64,000 nt of DNA from Enterobacter sichuanensis (GCF_002939185.1 NZ_POVL01000011.1:1-64000), one strand, 5' to 3'; shown: positions 8,354 through 18,335, counted from the first letter of the stretch. Notes: a model not told the origin generated them from the letters alone. Made by a program: numbers and translations.

Positions 8354-10387
8354 ATGGCTCAAATGAAAAAAAGTATTCTCTCACTGTTAATTTGCGCAGC
8401 GGTAATCAGCTCTGCGTATGCTGAAGCAGCGACAAAGGTAGAGTTCGCTCAGGAGGGCGTCACGTATACGGCTATCGTCGTAAAACTTAAGCCCGGCAAG
8501 CCCCTGCTGAAAGCTACAAACACCGCCACCACGACGGCGCCAGAGGAGCTCACGCTCGGCGATCCCTCTTTAGTGGCGAATAAAATGTTTCGCTCCAATA
8601 AACTTCGTAGCACCCAGTCGGATGAATTAACTAAACTGGATGCTACCTACGGGTTTGATCGCTATATGCGGATAGATATTCCTGAAAACAAAAGTCAGGA
8701 TAAAGCCTTTATTAACCACGCGATTGCCGAGCTGGAACAAAATCCAAAAGTTGAATTAGTGTATGCGGAAGCCATGCCGGTTTCGCTGGATGAATATCAA
8801 CATGATAATACCACGGCGCCGCTTTTACGCCAGTTCGCCGGAAATGCGACGCTGACTGCCACTGCCGTTCCTGATTTCCGTAATCTGCAGGATTATTTAA
8901 AATCCTCTGCGGAAAAACGCCCGGGTTATTATATGGGTGGGGTTAACCGCGACGGCGTTAGCGGTTATGCCGGTAGCGATGGGACTGGCGTTACCATTAT
9001 CTCCACCGAAAACTGCGCCTGGAACACCAGCCACGTTAACTTACCGGCGATGGCCCTGAGCCAGGGCGACCGCACCTGGAAACCCGGCTGTGGCGATCAT
9101 GACTCCTCTTCCGTGGGGATTATGGCAGGGAAAGATATCGGCAGCGGTATTCGCGGCTTTGCCTGGAACAGCAAGGTGGGTTATGCCGCCTGGCAGACGA
9201 ACAATCTTTATAACATGATCCCCCTGCTGAAAGCGGGTGACGTGGTGCAGGTGGGTATGCAGGCCGAAAGCGCCAAACCTGCTGGCTGCACGAAAGAGTG
9301 TTATAACCCATGGGAGGCGCAGCCAGCCTTCTTTGATATCACTAAGGCGCTGACCGATAAAGGGGTATATGTCATCGCTGCCGCAGGTAATGGTGGCCTC
9401 AGCCTTGACGATCCGGCTTACAACGGCAAATTTGATCTGTCAGTGAAGGATTCCGGCGCGATTATTGTTGGCGCAATGTGTGCGAGTGATGGCAAAAAAG
9501 CGTACTTCAGCAGCTATGGCTCACGTGTGACCAGCGCGGCGTGGGGCTGCTGGGACGTGGTGACCACCGGCAGTGGCGATTTGTACAGAGACGGCGTCAA
9601 TAACTACACCCGTTCATTTGCCGGTACGTCCTCCGCTAACCCCATCATTGCAGGGGTGGTGGCGAGCCTGTCAGGGATTGCAAAAGCGCACGGGATTACT
9701 GTTACGCCGAAGCAGATGCGTCAGATTCTGCAGGAAACCGGGACGCCGCTGGCAAACGGGGATTCGGCAAAGATTGGCACCTTCCCGGAGATGGAGCGTG
9801 CGGTTGCCCGTATTATGGCGTTGAAAGACGGCGGCACGCCTGCCGCTCCGGCGCCAACTGCCGCCGCGGGAGCAGATTATACGATGGTCTCCCCGACGAC
9901 TGGCGTAAGTACCTATCCGCTGGACGGCAGCAAGAGCCTGAATGCCGTATCCTTTAACTGGAGCGTGACGAAAGGGGCGGAAACCTTCTCGCTGGAAGAA
10001 AAACTGAACGGCACGCTGGTCAAGAGTGTGGATAGCGCGCATGCCTATGCCGTCATTCCTGCCAACAGCGAGGGAGAGGCGACCTACACCCTGACCACCA
10101 CCGGCGCGGATGGGCGTACCGCGACCGACAGCATGACCATTAAGGTCAGTAAGCCCGTGGTGCCGCCGAAGGACGATACGCCAGCGAAAGATGACACACC
10201 GGTAAAACCTGCGGCGCCGGCCTACAACGCCAAAATTGCCTATCCAACCAAATGCACCAAAGTCTCGTACGACGGTAAAATCTGGTTTAACCAGTGGTAT
10301 GTCAACCCGGGCCAGGAAACGCCGGGAACCGGCGGCCAGTGGGGCGCATGGCGCGAACAGGGTTCTTCTAATAACAGCTGTAAATAA
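8354..10387 (+). CDS. Secreted S8 (subtilisin-like) peptidase with C-terminal chitin-binding-type module
   Basis: 677 aa. A Sec signal peptide (about 1-23, ending SSAYA) is followed by a propeptide-like region, a subtilase domain (about 195-490), an Ig/PKD-like segment (about 508-600), a Pro/Lys/Asp linker and a CBM5/12-like module (about 627-668, with YDGKIWFNQWY and QWGAW). The His (H249 in CGDHDSSSVG), oxyanion Asn (AAAGNGG, N346) and Ser (S426 in FAGTSSANP) motifs are present. Where the catalytic Asp should be, the sequence reads IISTENCAW (215-223), so that residue appears replaced by Ser or Thr; E219 might substitute. AAGGAACA precedes the ATG. Probably exported and targeted to chitin-like or peptidoglycan-like polymers; substrate and activity unknown. 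Confidence 0.85.
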   Translation: MAQMKKSILSLLICAAVISSAYAEAATKVEFAQEGVTYTAIVVKLKPGKPLLKATNTATTTAPEELTLGDPSLVANKMFRSNKLRSTQSDELTKLDATYGFDRYMRIDIPENKSQDKAFINHAIAELEQNPKVELVYAEAMPVSLDEYQHDNTTAPLLRQFAGNATLTATAVPDFRNLQDYLKSSAEKRPGYYMGGVNRDGVSGYAGSDGTGVTIISTENCAWNTSHVNLPAMALSQGDRTWKPGCGDHDSSSVGIMAGKDIGSGIRGFAWNSKVGYAAWQTNNLYNMIPLLKAGDVVQVGMQAESAKPAGCTKECYNPWEAQPAFFDITKALTDKGVYVIAAAGNGGLSLDDPAYNGKFDLSVKDSGAIIVGAMCASDGKKAYFSSYGSRVTSAAWGCWDVVTTGSGDLYRDGVNNYTRSFAGTSSANPIIAGVVASLSGIAKAHGITVTPKQMRQILQETGTPLANGDSAKIGTFPEMERAVARIMALKDGGTPAAPAPTAAAGADYTMVSPTTGVSTYPLDGSKSLNAVSFNWSVTKGAETFSLEEKLNGTLVKSVDSAHAYAVIPANSEGEATYTLTTTGADGRTATDSMTIKVSKPVVPPKDDTPAKDDTPVKPAAPAYNAKIAYPTKCTKVSYDGKIWFNQWYVNPGQETPGTGGQWGAWREQGSSNNSCK

Positions 10388-10394
10388 CCCTCAC

Positions 10395-10421
10395 GGCCTG
10401 GCGTTATGCCAGGCCTTTTTT
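10395..10421. terminator. Terminator behind the S8 peptidase gene
   Basis: GGCCTGGC and GCCAGGCC pair around a GTTAT loop, followed by six T. It lies between the convergent peptidase and ureG genes and overlaps the ureG stop codon. Confidence 0.88.
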
Positions 10422-11037
10422 AGATCCGCAACATCCCTTTCTCTTCCAGAAACGCAACGATCGTCGCCAGACCGTCACCCGCTTTCAGGTTGGTAAAGGT
10501 CCACGGACGTTCGCCGCGCATGCGGTTGGTGTCACGCTCCATCACCTCCAGCGAAGCCCCCACGTACGGCGCGAGATCGGTTTTGTTGATCACCAGAAAA
10601 TCGGATTTGGTGATCCCCGGCCCGCCCTTGCGGGGGATCTTCTCACCTTCGGCCACGTCGATGACGTAGATCGTCAGGTCAGCCAGCTCGGGGCTGAAGG
10701 TCGCGCTCAGGTTGTCGCCGCCGCTTTCAACGAAGATCAGATCCAGATTGCCGAATTTTTCGCTCAGCGCTTCAACGGCTGCCAGGTTCATCGAAGCATC
10801 TTCGCGGATGGCGGTGTGCGGACAGCCGCCAGTCTCCACGCCGACGATGCGCTCCGGCTCAAGGGCGCCAGCTTCGGTCAGGATGCGCTGATCCTCTTTG
10901 GTGTAGATATCATTCGTCACCACCGCCAGGTGATACGTGTCGCGCATCGCCTTGCAGAGTGCTTCCAGCAGCGCGGTTTTGCCCGACCCCACCGGGCCGC
11001 CTACGCCCACGCGCAGGGGATGTTTGTAATCAGCCAT
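10420..11037 (-). CDS. ureG: Urease accessory GTPase
   Basis: 205 aa, standard length. UreG hydrolyses GTP to drive nickel delivery into the UreD-UreF-UreABC complex. The P-loop [14 protein letters not shown] is near residues 14-27, the nickel-linked CPH motif is in [15 protein letters not shown], and NKTDLAPY gives guanine specificity. It is the last gene of the urease operon, 9 bp after ureF. Confidence 0.97.
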   Translation of the reverse strand: MADYKHPLRVGVGGPVGSGKTALLEALCKAMRDTYHLAVVTNDIYTKEDQRILTEAGALEPERIVGVETGGCPHTAIREDASMNLAAVEALSEKFGNLDLIFVESGGDNLSATFSPELADLTIYVIDVAEGEKIPRKGGPGITKSDFLVINKTDLAPYVGASLEVMERDTNRMRGERPWTFTNLKAGDGLATIVAFLEEKGMLRI

Positions 11038-11046
11038 GTTGCTTCC

Positions 11047-11721
11047 TCAGGAACGGAAAAGTCGTGAATATTGTGTTTCGTGGCGGGCAGAAGCGATGGC
11101 GGAAAGCGGCGTTGCCGCGCCCAGCTCGTCGTCGCCACGTAAAAAAGCCTGTTCAAGCCCGGCCGCAAAATGGTCGCTCAGCGCGATGATCAGCTGCTGC
11201 GCGGCCTGTTGCCCAAACGGCACCAGCTTGACGCCCGCCATTACCGCGCTCTCAATCCAGCTATAGCCGAGACTCAGGGCCAGCTCGCGCACGCCAATGC
11301 CCCAGCGTACGCCGAGCCACGCCATGCCACAGAGCTGGCTCTGCATAAACAGCGTCTGCCATCGGGCCGGGCAGTCCGGCTCCCAGCTTTTAATGAGACG
11401 CGTAAAGGCGGCACCGCGATTGCGCTCTTCTTCCCGCAGTTCACGGGTTTCCCGGCAGGCGAGAAGGTAAGCCGTCCAGCGTTTTGCTGCCGCAAGGTCG
11501 CCTTGTTCACAGGCCCGGTACAGCCGGACAAACAGCGGCAGGTCAACGCAGAAAAAGCTCTGCTCCATCTGTAGCGTTTGCCAGCGTTTAAAGGCGTCGG
11601 CATCTGTGATCCAGCCTGCTTCCACGGCCCACTCCAGCCCCTGCGACCAGGTAAATGACCCGACCGGCAGGCTGCTGCTGGAGAGCTGCATCAGGCGCAG
11701 CCACTGGCGGGAATGCTCCAT
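11047..11721 (-). CDS. ureF: Urease accessory protein UreF
   Basis: 224 aa from the ATG at 11721, which begins [23 protein letters not shown] like relatives; a 35-codon upstream extension in the same frame is not conserved. UreF bridges UreD and UreG and acts as the activation checkpoint for Ure[15 protein letters not shown] and the C-terminal Arg-Tyr stretch ([10 protein letters not shown]) are typical. Its start overlaps the ureJ stop as TGATG, indicating translational coupling. Confidence 0.95.
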   Translation of the reverse strand: MEHSRQWLRLMQLSSSSLPVGSFTWSQGLEWAVEAGWITDADAFKRWQTLQMEQSFFCVDLPLFVRLYRACEQGDLAAAKRWTAYLLACRETRELREEERNRGAAFTRLIKSWEPDCPARWQTLFMQSQLCGMAWLGVRWGIGVRELALSLGYSWIESAVMAGVKLVPFGQQAAQQLIIALSDHFAAGLEQAFLRGDDELGAATPLSAIASARHETQYSRLFRS

Positions 11722-12260
11722 CAGCTCATCAGCGCCAGCAGGGCAGAAACGATCAGCCCGCCGCCGAAGGTTTTGCGCAGGCTGTCGTGTCGGCGCAGCA
11801 GCAAGCCTGCGGCGAAACTGGCGCACAGTACGGTAGCGCTGGCGAACATAAACCCGCTGGTGAAGAGCCAGAAGCTATGGCCGGACATCTCCACGCCGTG
11901 CGCCCAGCCGTGAAACATCGCCAGGGCTGGTACCGCCAGCAGCAGGCGGTTTTCGGTTTTAAACATCATCACGCCGCAGACCGCCAGCGAGGCGATAATC
12001 AGCATCTCCATGCCGCTAAAGCCGCCGAGCAGGCTACCCGCCACGGCGCCGACAAGCATCATCCCGAGGGTGGCAAACGGCAGCAGCAGTTTGCGGCCGC
12101 TCAGCGCCGAGAGCACGCCTGCGCCCGCCAGCATCAGCAAGTGATCGAGCCCGGTCAGCGGGTGGAAGAAACCAGCCTGAAAGCTGTCGGCGCCGTGGCC
12201 AGGATGGGCGAGCGCGGGAACCGAAAAGGCCAGCAGTAACAGGGGAAGTAACGTGCGCAT
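11721..12260 (-). CDS. ureJ: HupE/UreJ family nickel permease-like membrane protein
   Basis: 179 aa with a signal-like N terminus ([18 protein letters not shown]) and about six membrane segments. The HPGHG motif directly after the signal, the [12 protein letters not shown] motif and FHGWAHG in the fifth segment are the His-rich signatures of the HupE/UreJ family, thought to admit nickel for urease or hydrogenase. It sits between ureE and ureF, 9 bp after ureE, and overlaps ureF. No other nickel transporter gene is visible in the window, so it may be the operon's own nickel entry route; that is inferred. Confidence 0.93.
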   Translation of the reverse strand: MRTLLPLLLLAFSVPALAHPGHGADSFQAGFFHPLTGLDHLLMLAGAGVLSALSGRKLLLPFATLGMMLVGAVAGSLLGGFSGMEMLIIASLAVCGVMMFKTENRLLLAVPALAMFHGWAHGVEMSGHSFWLFTSGFMFASATVLCASFAAGLLLRRHDSLRKTFGGGLIVSALLALMS

Positions 12261-12269
12261 GAGTAATCC

Positions 12270-12734
12270 TCAGTGTGAATGGGCGTGAGAGTGGCTATGA
12301 CTGTGGGCATCGCTGGCATACGCGCCCGCTTCCGGTTCAAACGGCAGAGTGGCGTACGTCACCTCCAGCCCGAACTGGCGCAGCATGTCGTCGAGAACAT
12401 GATCGTGGTGATAGCGCAGCTCGCCGGGCATCACCTGCAGCGGCACGTGGCGGTTGCCAAGGTGGTAGCAGGCGCGGGCGAGCAGGAACGGATCGGCGCA
12501 GCGCACCACGGAGACGGACTCCGGGGCGGCGATCACTTCGATCACCTCGCTGCCGTCGTCGTTGCTGAGCAGGTCGCCGCCGCGCAGCAGTAAACCGCGC
12601 GGCAGCATCAGTCCGGCTTCGCGTCCGTCGTTCAGCGCCACGCGGGCGCGGCTTTTCACCCGCACGTCAATCGGCAGCGTGACGCTGGCGGTAATCGGGT
12701 GTGCATGGTCCAGGCGTTGGGTTAAATAGATCAT
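12270..12734 (-). CDS. ureE: Urease accessory nickel metallochaperone UreE
   Basis: 154 aa. UreE dimers carry nickel to the UreG complex. The central GNRHVPLQ and PGELRYHHDHVLDDMLRQFG stretch holds the conserved metal-site His. The C terminus ends in an alternating His-Ser tail (HSHSHSHAHSH) that can store extra nickel and is shorter than the Klebsiella aerogenes tail. GTG-ATG-ATG are adjacent start options; the ATG at 12734 is chosen because AGGAG lies six bases before it and it gives MIYLTQRL as in relatives. Confidence 0.95.
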   Translation of the reverse strand: MIYLTQRLDHAHPITASVTLPIDVRVKSRARVALNDGREAGLMLPRGLLLRGGDLLSNDDGSEVIEVIAAPESVSVVRCADPFLLARACYHLGNRHVPLQVMPGELRYHHDHVLDDMLRQFGLEVTYATLPFEPEAGAYASDAHSHSHSHAHSH

Positions 12735-12743
12735 CATCACTCC

Positions 12744-14447
12744 TCAAAACAGGAAATAGCGTTGCGCCATCGGCAGAACCTCAGCCGGTTCGCTGGTAAT
12801 CAGTTCACCGTCAACGCGCACTTCATAGGTTTGCGAATCGACGGTGATATTTGGCTGCAGGCCGTTGTGGATCATGTCTGCCTTTTTCACCGTCCTGCAG
12901 CCTTTCACCACCGCGGTGGTGCTCTGCAGGTTGAGCTGCTGCGGGATGCCCAGCGCGTCAGCGGCTTGCGAGACAAACGTCAGCCGCGTGGCGTGGCGCG
13001 CGGCACCCAGCGCGCCAAACATCGGGCGGTAATGGACCGGTTGCGGGGTGGGTATGGAGGCGTTGATATCGCCCATCGGCGCGCAGGCGATCATTCCGCC
13101 CTTGACGATGGTGGCGGGTTTTACGCCGAAGAACGCCGGGGACCAGACCACTAAATCGGCCAGCTTGCCCGCCTCAATCGAACCCACCTCATGGGCGATA
13201 CCGTGGGTCAGAGCCGGGTTAATGGTGTATTTGGCGACATAGCGCTTCACGCGGAAGTTGTCGTTATCGCCGCTTTCTTCCGGCAGGGCGCCGCGCTGGA
13301 CCTTCATGCGGTGCGCCACCTGCCAGGTGCGGATAATCACTTCTCCCACGCGGCCCATGGCCTGAGAGTCTGACGAAGTGAGAGAAAACGCGCCGATATC
13401 GTGCAGCACGTCTTCGGCGGCGATGGTCTCCCGGCGAATGCGCGACTCGGCAAAGGCGACGTCCTCGGCGATATCCGGATCGAGGTGGTGACACACCATC
13501 AGCATGTCGAGATGCTCGTCGATGGTATTCACCGTGTAGGGCAGCGTTGGGTTGGTGGAGGAGGGCAGAATATTCGGGTGCGCGCAGGCGGTGATAATAT
13601 CCGGCGCATGGCCGCCACCTGCCCCTTCGGTGTGGAAGGTGTGGATAGTTCGCCCGCCAATGGCGGCCAGCGTGTCTTCCACAAAGCCGGACTCGTTCAG
13701 CGTATCGCTGTGCAGCGCCACCTGAATATCCATCTCTTCAGCCACCTCAAGCGAGCAGTTGATCGCCGCAGGCGTCGCGCCCCAGTCCTCGTGGATCTTA
13801 AGCCCAATGGCGCCAGCTGTGATTTGCTCGCGCAGCGCGTCGGGGTTTGAACCGTTGCCCTTGCCGAGCAGACCGATGTTTACCGGCAGAGTGTCCGCAG
13901 CCTGCAGCATGCGGGCGATATACCACGGGCCGGGCGTGCAGGTGGTGGCGTTGGTGCCCGCCGCGGGCCCGGTGCCGCCGCCGATCATGGTGGTGACGCC
14001 GGAGACCAGCGCCTCTTCCGCCTGCTGCGGACAGATCCAGTGGATGTGAGTGTCGATCCCGCCGGCGGTGACGATCTTCCCTTCGGCAGCGATCACTTCC
14101 GTCGCGGCGCCAATCGGGATCGTTACGCCGGGCTGAATGTCCGGGTTGCCGGCTTTGCCGACGGCAAAGATCCGCCCGTTCTTCACGCCGATGTCGGCTT
14201 TCACGATCCCCCAGTGATCGACAATCAGCGCGTTGGTCAGCACCAGATCCACGCAGTCGTCTGCGGTCATCTGCCCCTGGCCCATGCCGTCGCGGATCAC
14301 CTTCCCGCCGCCGAACTTGACCTCTTCGCCGTAGACGGTGAGATCGTCTTCCACTTCGATCCACAACTCGCTGTCGGCCATCCGCACTTTATCGCCGGTG
14401 GTAGGGCCGAACATATCGGCGTAAGCCTGGCGCGAAATTTCAGCCAT
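12744..14447 (-). CDS. ureC: Urease subunit alpha (catalytic)
   Basis: 567 aa, matching the Klebsiella aerogenes numbering exactly. It hydrolyses urea to ammonia and carbamate with two nickel ions. Ligands are H134 and H136 (THIHWICP), the carbamylated K217 (GLKIHEDWG), H246 (ALHSDTLNE), H272 (FHTEG) and D360; C319 and H320 of the mobile flap are present in [12 protein letters not shown]. All catalytic residues are intact. Its start overlaps the ureB end by 8 bp. With UreA and UreB it forms the (ABC)3 holoenzyme in the cytoplasm. Confidence 0.99.
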   Translation of the reverse strand: MAEISRQAYADMFGPTTGDKVRMADSELWIEVEDDLTVYGEEVKFGGGKVIRDGMGQGQMTADDCVDLVLTNALIVDHWGIVKADIGVKNGRIFAVGKAGNPDIQPGVTIPIGAATEVIAAEGKIVTAGGIDTHIHWICPQQAEEALVSGVTTMIGGGTGPAAGTNATTCTPGPWYIARMLQAADTLPVNIGLLGKGNGSNPDALREQITAGAIGLKIHEDWGATPAAINCSLEVAEEMDIQVALHSDTLNESGFVEDTLAAIGGRTIHTFHTEGAGGGHAPDIITACAHPNILPSSTNPTLPYTVNTIDEHLDMLMVCHHLDPDIAEDVAFAESRIRRETIAAEDVLHDIGAFSLTSSDSQAMGRVGEVIIRTWQVAHRMKVQRGALPEESGDNDNFRVKRYVAKYTINPALTHGIAHEVGSIEAGKLADLVVWSPAFFGVKPATIVKGGMIACAPMGDINASIPTPQPVHYRPMFGALGAARHATRLTFVSQAADALGIPQQLNLQSTTAVVKGCRTVKKADMIHNGLQPNITVDSQTYEVRVDGELITSEPAEVLPMAQRYFLF

Positions 14448-14754
14448 TTTTCACCTCTCCCATTACCTCGCCGCGAAAACCGACTATGCGCTGCGCGCCT
14501 GTCACCTGCACCAGCGTCACTTCACGCTTCTGGCCGGGCTCGAAGCGCACGGCGGTACCCGCCGGGATGTTCAGTCGGTAGCCGCGGGCGGCCTCCCGGT
14601 CAAACTTCAGCGCCGGGTTGACCTCGTAAAAGTGGTAGTGCGACCCGACCTGGATCGGCCTGTCGCCGTGGTTTTCGACGATGACACGCCGGGTGTCTCG
14701 CCCGACGTTGAGGGCGATATTACCGGGCTTGATCTGGTATTCACCTGGGATCAT
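14440..14754 (-). CDS. ureB: Urease subunit beta
   Basis: 104 aa, starting [19 protein letters not shown], with the conserved core [28 protein letters not shown] and [23 protein letters not shown] structural subunit of the urease trimer. ATG at 14754 is chosen over the GTG at 14757 because AAGGAG sits six bases upstream. It lies 10 bp after ureA and overlaps ureC by 8 bp. Confidence 0.97.
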   Translation of the reverse strand: MIPGEYQIKPGNIALNVGRDTRRVIVENHGDRPIQVGSHYHFYEVNPALKFDREAARGYRLNIPAGTAVRFEPGQKREVTLVQVTGAQRIVGFRGEVMGEVKNG

Positions 14755-14764
14755 CACGCGCTCC

Positions 14765-15067
14765 TTAGACGATCGGGTTATGGACGGTGACGAGCTTGGA
14801 TCCGTCCGGGAAGGTGGCCTCCACCTGAATATCCGGGATCATCTCCGGTACGCCCTCCATCACCTGATCACGTCTCAGGACGTGGCGGCCAGCCTCCATC
14901 AGTGCAGCGACGGTTTCGCCATCGCGCGCGCCTTCCATGATGAAGGCGCTAATCAGCGCGACCGATTCCGGGTAATTGAGCTTTACTCCACGCGCAAGGC
15001 GGCGTTCGGCAACCAGCGCGGCGGTGAACAGCAACAGCTTGTCTTTTTCTCTGGGGGTCAGTTCCAT
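14765..15067 (-). CDS. ureA: Urease subunit gamma
   Basis: 100 aa, the normal length. [23 protein letters not shown] and the C-terminal [18 protein letters not shown] are hallmark segments. Third structural piece of the enterobacterial UreABC enzyme. It lies 10 bp after ureD and 10 bp before ureB, in one operon. Confidence 0.98.
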   Translation of the reverse strand: MELTPREKDKLLLFTAALVAERRLARGVKLNYPESVALISAFIMEGARDGETVAALMEAGRHVLRRDQVMEGVPEMIPDIQVEATFPDGSKLVTVHNPIV

Positions 15068-15077
15068 AACGTTTCTC

Positions 15078-15905
15078 TTATGTCTGCCAGATACGCGGCG
15101 AACAGGCGGTTTTGGTGGTGAGAAGCGGGCGAAGCGACTGCCAGATGTCGCGCATCACCCGCTGGCAAATCAGGTTGTCGTGGGAGAGAAAACGCACCGA
15201 CATGAGATCGTCCGTGAGCGTGGCGCCCGCAAACGTATCCAGCGGGGCGAGCAGCACCCGCGCCGCGTCGAGATGTTCTTCTCTGGCCGGATAGAACAGC
15301 AGCGTGCCGAGCCACGGTTGCCCGGCAACGGGCGTGAGATCGCCGTTGCTGAGATGCTGACGCTCAATCAGGCGCGGTTCGTCGTCGACCCACACCTCAA
15401 GGCGGCTCTCCAGCGTGCCGTGGCTAAAGGTCTCACCGATCACCGGACGCCCCAGGCAGTACAACTCCCACGCCAGTAGCGTACTGGAGGCCTTGAGGTG
15501 GAAGACGGAACGCAGCGCGGCATTGGCGCCGGGAAAGATAATGGTGTCCTGCGGCAGCCACTCCAGCGTGGCGTCTTCATCAAGATAAAAGTGTTGGTTC
15601 AGACGGGCCTGTGGGCCGCTGCTGCGATAGAACTTGCTGGCGCCGGGCATGGTGATGAGCGCGTGGCTATTGGCGTCCAGCCGGACAGAAATATCCAGCG
15701 TATCACCACCCACAACGCCACCAGGTGGGTGCAACAGATAGAGGTGGCAGGTTTCACCTTCAGGATAAAACGGCCGCTGAACGGTTAGCGGCCCGAGGTG
15801 ATGAGCGGAGTGCAGGAGGGTTTTCTCAGGGGTGTGACAAAACTGCAGGGCAAGCGACGCCTGCCAGCCTTTATACGTATTATCAGTGACCTGAGCTGCT
15901 AACAT
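15078..15905 (-). CDS. ureD: Urease accessory protein UreD
   Basis: 275 aa. UreD docks on the apo-urease and with UreF forms the tunnel that carries nickel to the active site. Recognisable by [14 protein letters not shown] near residue 60, [11 protein letters not shown] near 86, and [14 protein letters not shown] near 114. It is the first gene of the operon ureDABCEJFG, which covers about 5.5 kb without a gap above 10 bp. No dedicated regulator (UreR) lies beside it, so regulation probably comes from a promoter in 15906-16010; no clear element was fixed there. Confidence 0.96.
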   Translation of the reverse strand: MLAAQVTDNTYKGWQASLALQFCHTPEKTLLHSAHHLGPLTVQRPFYPEGETCHLYLLHPPGGVVGGDTLDISVRLDANSHALITMPGASKFYRSSGPQARLNQHFYLDEDATLEWLPQDTIIFPGANAALRSVFHLKASSTLLAWELYCLGRPVIGETFSHGTLESRLEVWVDDEPRLIERQHLSNGDLTPVAGQPWLGTLLFYPAREEHLDAARVLLAPLDTFAGATLTDDLMSVRFLSHDNLICQRVMRDIWQSLRPLLTTKTACSPRIWQT

Positions 15906-16014
15906 GCTGCATCCATCTGCTCATCATCGGGGTCGTTTCAGTATGCCCTGGCAGAATTGAAGGCTGTCATATGAGTCGCTTATGGATAAAAACCGGTTCA
16001 TGTGATTAATGCAG

Positions 16015-16040
16015 GCCGGGTAAGCGCAGCGCCACCCGGC
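16015..16040. repeat. REP element (single)
   Basis: GCCGGGTAAGCGCAGCGCCACCCGGC is an imperfect palindrome of the enterobacterial REP family, between ureD and the MFS gene and downstream of the latter's convergent-free 3' end. Confidence 0.8.
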
Positions 16041-16056
16041 AAGAAAGGCGATGAGA

Positions 16057-17523
16057 CTAGCGGTAATCCTCCGCATCCACGTCATACCCGGACGGCTCCC
16101 AGTGGATCGCCAGCAGCGAGGCCAGGCCGATAAACGGCGCCAGCGCAATCACCCAGAACACGGCGGTATCAAGGGATGCGACCAGCAGCGGGAAAAGGAA
16201 CAGCGACAGCGTGGAACTGCTGCGCATCAGCGTCTGGTTGAGACCCACGCCGACGCCGCGCAGCGAGGTCGGGTAGCTCAGGGAGGCAAACGTCATGGTA
16301 TGCGCACCCGGACCAAAGCCCTGGCCGAACAGGAACAGGGCCAGCATGCCGACGGCGACCACACCTTCCGTTGCGCCTTCAGGCCGCCCCACCAGTGCCA
16401 GCCCGAGCAGCGCGACCAGCTGGCAGGCGTAGCCCGCAAGCGACATCCGCCAGGCACCGAAGCGCGGCACGTAGCGTACCGCCAGCAGCCCGCCGACGAA
16501 GGCAAACAGCAGGTTAAGCACCAGGGAAATCAGAATGGTCGTCAGCATCGACTGAACAAAGAAACTGGAGATGATCACCGGCAGACCAAACGCCACGGCG
16601 TTGTAGGCGAAGGAGGAGACCACAGACAGCAGCGTGGCGAGCGTCGTACGGCGTAAATAGATGCCGCGAAACAGGTTCAGGTAGTTTGCCCATTTTGCTT
16701 TATTGACGACAGGTGCTGGCTGGCTGAGCGCGTCCTGCGGTACGTGGGCATTGATGTTATACGACTGGCGTAAAATCGACGCCGCCTCTTTCAGGTTGCC
16801 CTGATTCGCCGCCCAGACCGGCGATTCGCTCATATAGCGGCTACGAATAGCAATAATCACCAGCGCCGGCACCGCGCCAAAACCGAGGATCAGGCGCCAT
16901 AGCCAGTCGCTGTGGCTTTCCGGCAGCACGGCGTAGAAGAAGAGCACCAGCAGATAGGAGACGCTGATGGCGGCATACCAGGTGGGGCACCACATCGCGA
17001 CGCTGGAGGCTTTGTTTCCCGGGCCTTTCAGCCTGGCAAACTCGCTTAAAAAGGCCATCGCCACGGGCAGGTCGATCCCGACCCCAAGCCCCATTACAAA
17101 CCGGGCGCCCGCCAGCACGTATTCGTTAGGTGCCAGCGCGCAGGCAATAGCGGCTACCACGAAGAAGAGCATGTCGGCCATAAAGACCCGGTAGCGGCCA
17201 ATTTTGTCCGTAAGATAACCGCCAAGCAGCGCCCCGACAATGGCGCCAAAGGTAATGGCTGAGGCCACCATGCCGGTGCCTGCTGGCGTGAGGTTAAATT
17301 CGCGGGTGATGTCTTTGATACCGAACGCCAGCGCACCAAGGTCGTAGGCGTCGAGAAAAATACCGCCCAATGCGATGCCGATAACGATGCGTGCATTGGC
17401 CCGTCCCTGCGAACCGTGATTGACCAGCCGCGAAACGTCAGCGGCGCTGCGCACCCACTGGATATCGCCATCCGCTGCGTGGCGTGGTGTTGAAAGAGGA
17501 GTGGAGTCTGTAATGTCTGCCAT
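16057..17523 (-). CDS. MFS metabolite transporter
   Basis: 488 aa with about 12 membrane segments. The loop between segments 2 and 3 reads GGYLTDKIGRYRVF, the MFS signature, and after segment 4 comes FVMGLGVGIDLPVAMAFLSEFA, typical of the metabolite/proton symporter group that contains sugar, aromatic acid and organic acid carriers. An approximately 60-residue polar N-terminal tail precedes the first segment. The start MADITDST at 17523 is preferred; the frame extends 14 codons further without a good ribosome site. It stands alone between the urease operon and plsY. Substrate cannot be named; it is not of the urea-channel family. Confidence 0.85.
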   Translation of the reverse strand: MADITDSTPLSTPRHAADGDIQWVRSAADVSRLVNHGSQGRANARIVIGIALGGIFLDAYDLGALAFGIKDITREFNLTPAGTGMVASAITFGAIVGALLGGYLTDKIGRYRVFMADMLFFVVAAIACALAPNEYVLAGARFVMGLGVGIDLPVAMAFLSEFARLKGPGNKASSVAMWCPTWYAAISVSYLLVLFFYAVLPESHSDWLWRLILGFGAVPALVIIAIRSRYMSESPVWAANQGNLKEAASILRQSYNINAHVPQDALSQPAPVVNKAKWANYLNLFRGIYLRRTTLATLLSVVSSFAYNAVAFGLPVIISSFFVQSMLTTILISLVLNLLFAFVGGLLAVRYVPRFGAWRMSLAGYACQLVALLGLALVGRPEGATEGVVAVGMLALFLFGQGFGPGAHTMTFASLSYPTSLRGVGVGLNQTLMRSSSTLSLFLFPLLVASLDTAVFWVIALAPFIGLASLLAIHWEPSGYDVDAEDYR

Positions 17524-17613
17524 TTTCTTCTGATGTGGTTGTGTTGTGTCTCTAACAGTTACCACAGGCAGAAGGTGACCAAAATCACATTTGGCTATAA
17601 GGCATAACTAACC

Positions 17614-18228
17614 TTATTGAGCGTCTTTTTTCTTCCTCTTGAGCTTCGTCCAGATTTTGGTCTCCTGACGACGCCACAGGCGCTGAATATTATCGTGATG
17701 GCGCAGCAGGATAAGGCAGGAGAGCATCGACACCGGGAAGGTAAATTGCGGTTTGAACCACCAGACGTAGAACGGCGCGATCAGCGCGCTGACGATGGCA
17801 CCCAGCGACGAATAGCCGCTGAGAAGAATGGTCAACAGCCAGGTGCCTGCCATCACGCCGGTCAGGTCCCAACCGATAGGCGCAATGGCACCAAAGGCCG
17901 TCGCCACGCCTTTACCGCCTTTAAAGCCGAAGAATACGGGCCAGATGTGGCCAACGCAGGCGGCAATCGCAATCAGCCCCAGCCAGAACGGCGTGACGCC
18001 CAGCGCATACGCGCCCCAGACGGGTAGCATCCCTTTCAGAACATCAAAAATCAAAACCGCTACGGCTGCTCCCTTGCCGCCAATTCGTAGTACGTTGGTC
18101 GCTCCCGGGTTCCCGGAACCACTTTCACGCGGGTCAGGTAACCCGGCGATGCGGCAGACCAGAATGGCGCTGGAGATTGAGCCGCAAAGGTAGGCGAGGA
18201 GGATCATTCCAGGCGCGATTGCACTCAT
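17614..18228 (-). CDS. plsY: Acyl-phosphate glycerol-3-phosphate acyltransferase
   Basis: 204 aa. PlsY moves an acyl group from acyl phosphate to glycerol-3-phosphate, the first step of phospholipid synthesis, in the inner membrane. Conserved motifs [29 protein letters not shown] and the C-terminal RHHDNIQRL are present, with about five membrane segments. ATG at 18228 gives [22 protein letters not shown]; a 30-codon upstream extension is not conserved. A basic tail (KLKRKKK) ends it. Divergent from folB. Confidence 0.96.
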   Translation of the reverse strand: MSAIAPGMILLAYLCGSISSAILVCRIAGLPDPRESGSGNPGATNVLRIGGKGAAVAVLIFDVLKGMLPVWGAYALGVTPFWLGLIAIAACVGHIWPVFFGFKGGKGVATAFGAIAPIGWDLTGVMAGTWLLTILLSGYSSLGAIVSALIAPFYVWWFKPQFTFPVSMLSCLILLRHHDNIQRLWRRQETKIWTKLKRKKKDAQ

Positions 18229-18335
18229 AACGCTGTTCCGTTTTGAAAATGTATCTGTATTCTCAGCATCTGTGGATAATACGCATAATTCGCCGGAAGT
18301 GGTATCCGGTTTAGCCAAAAAGCAGGCAGGTCGTG

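Noticed and set aside
11655-12239. A His/Gln-rich frame that looked like a metal-storage protein
   Set aside because: Antisense to ureJ; its His and Gln come from the complement of Leu and hydrophobic codons.
16057-17523. MFS gene as a urea transporter of the urease operon
   Set aside because: Bacterial urea carriers are of the UT, UreI or Urt ABC types; this is a standard 12-segment MFS protein.
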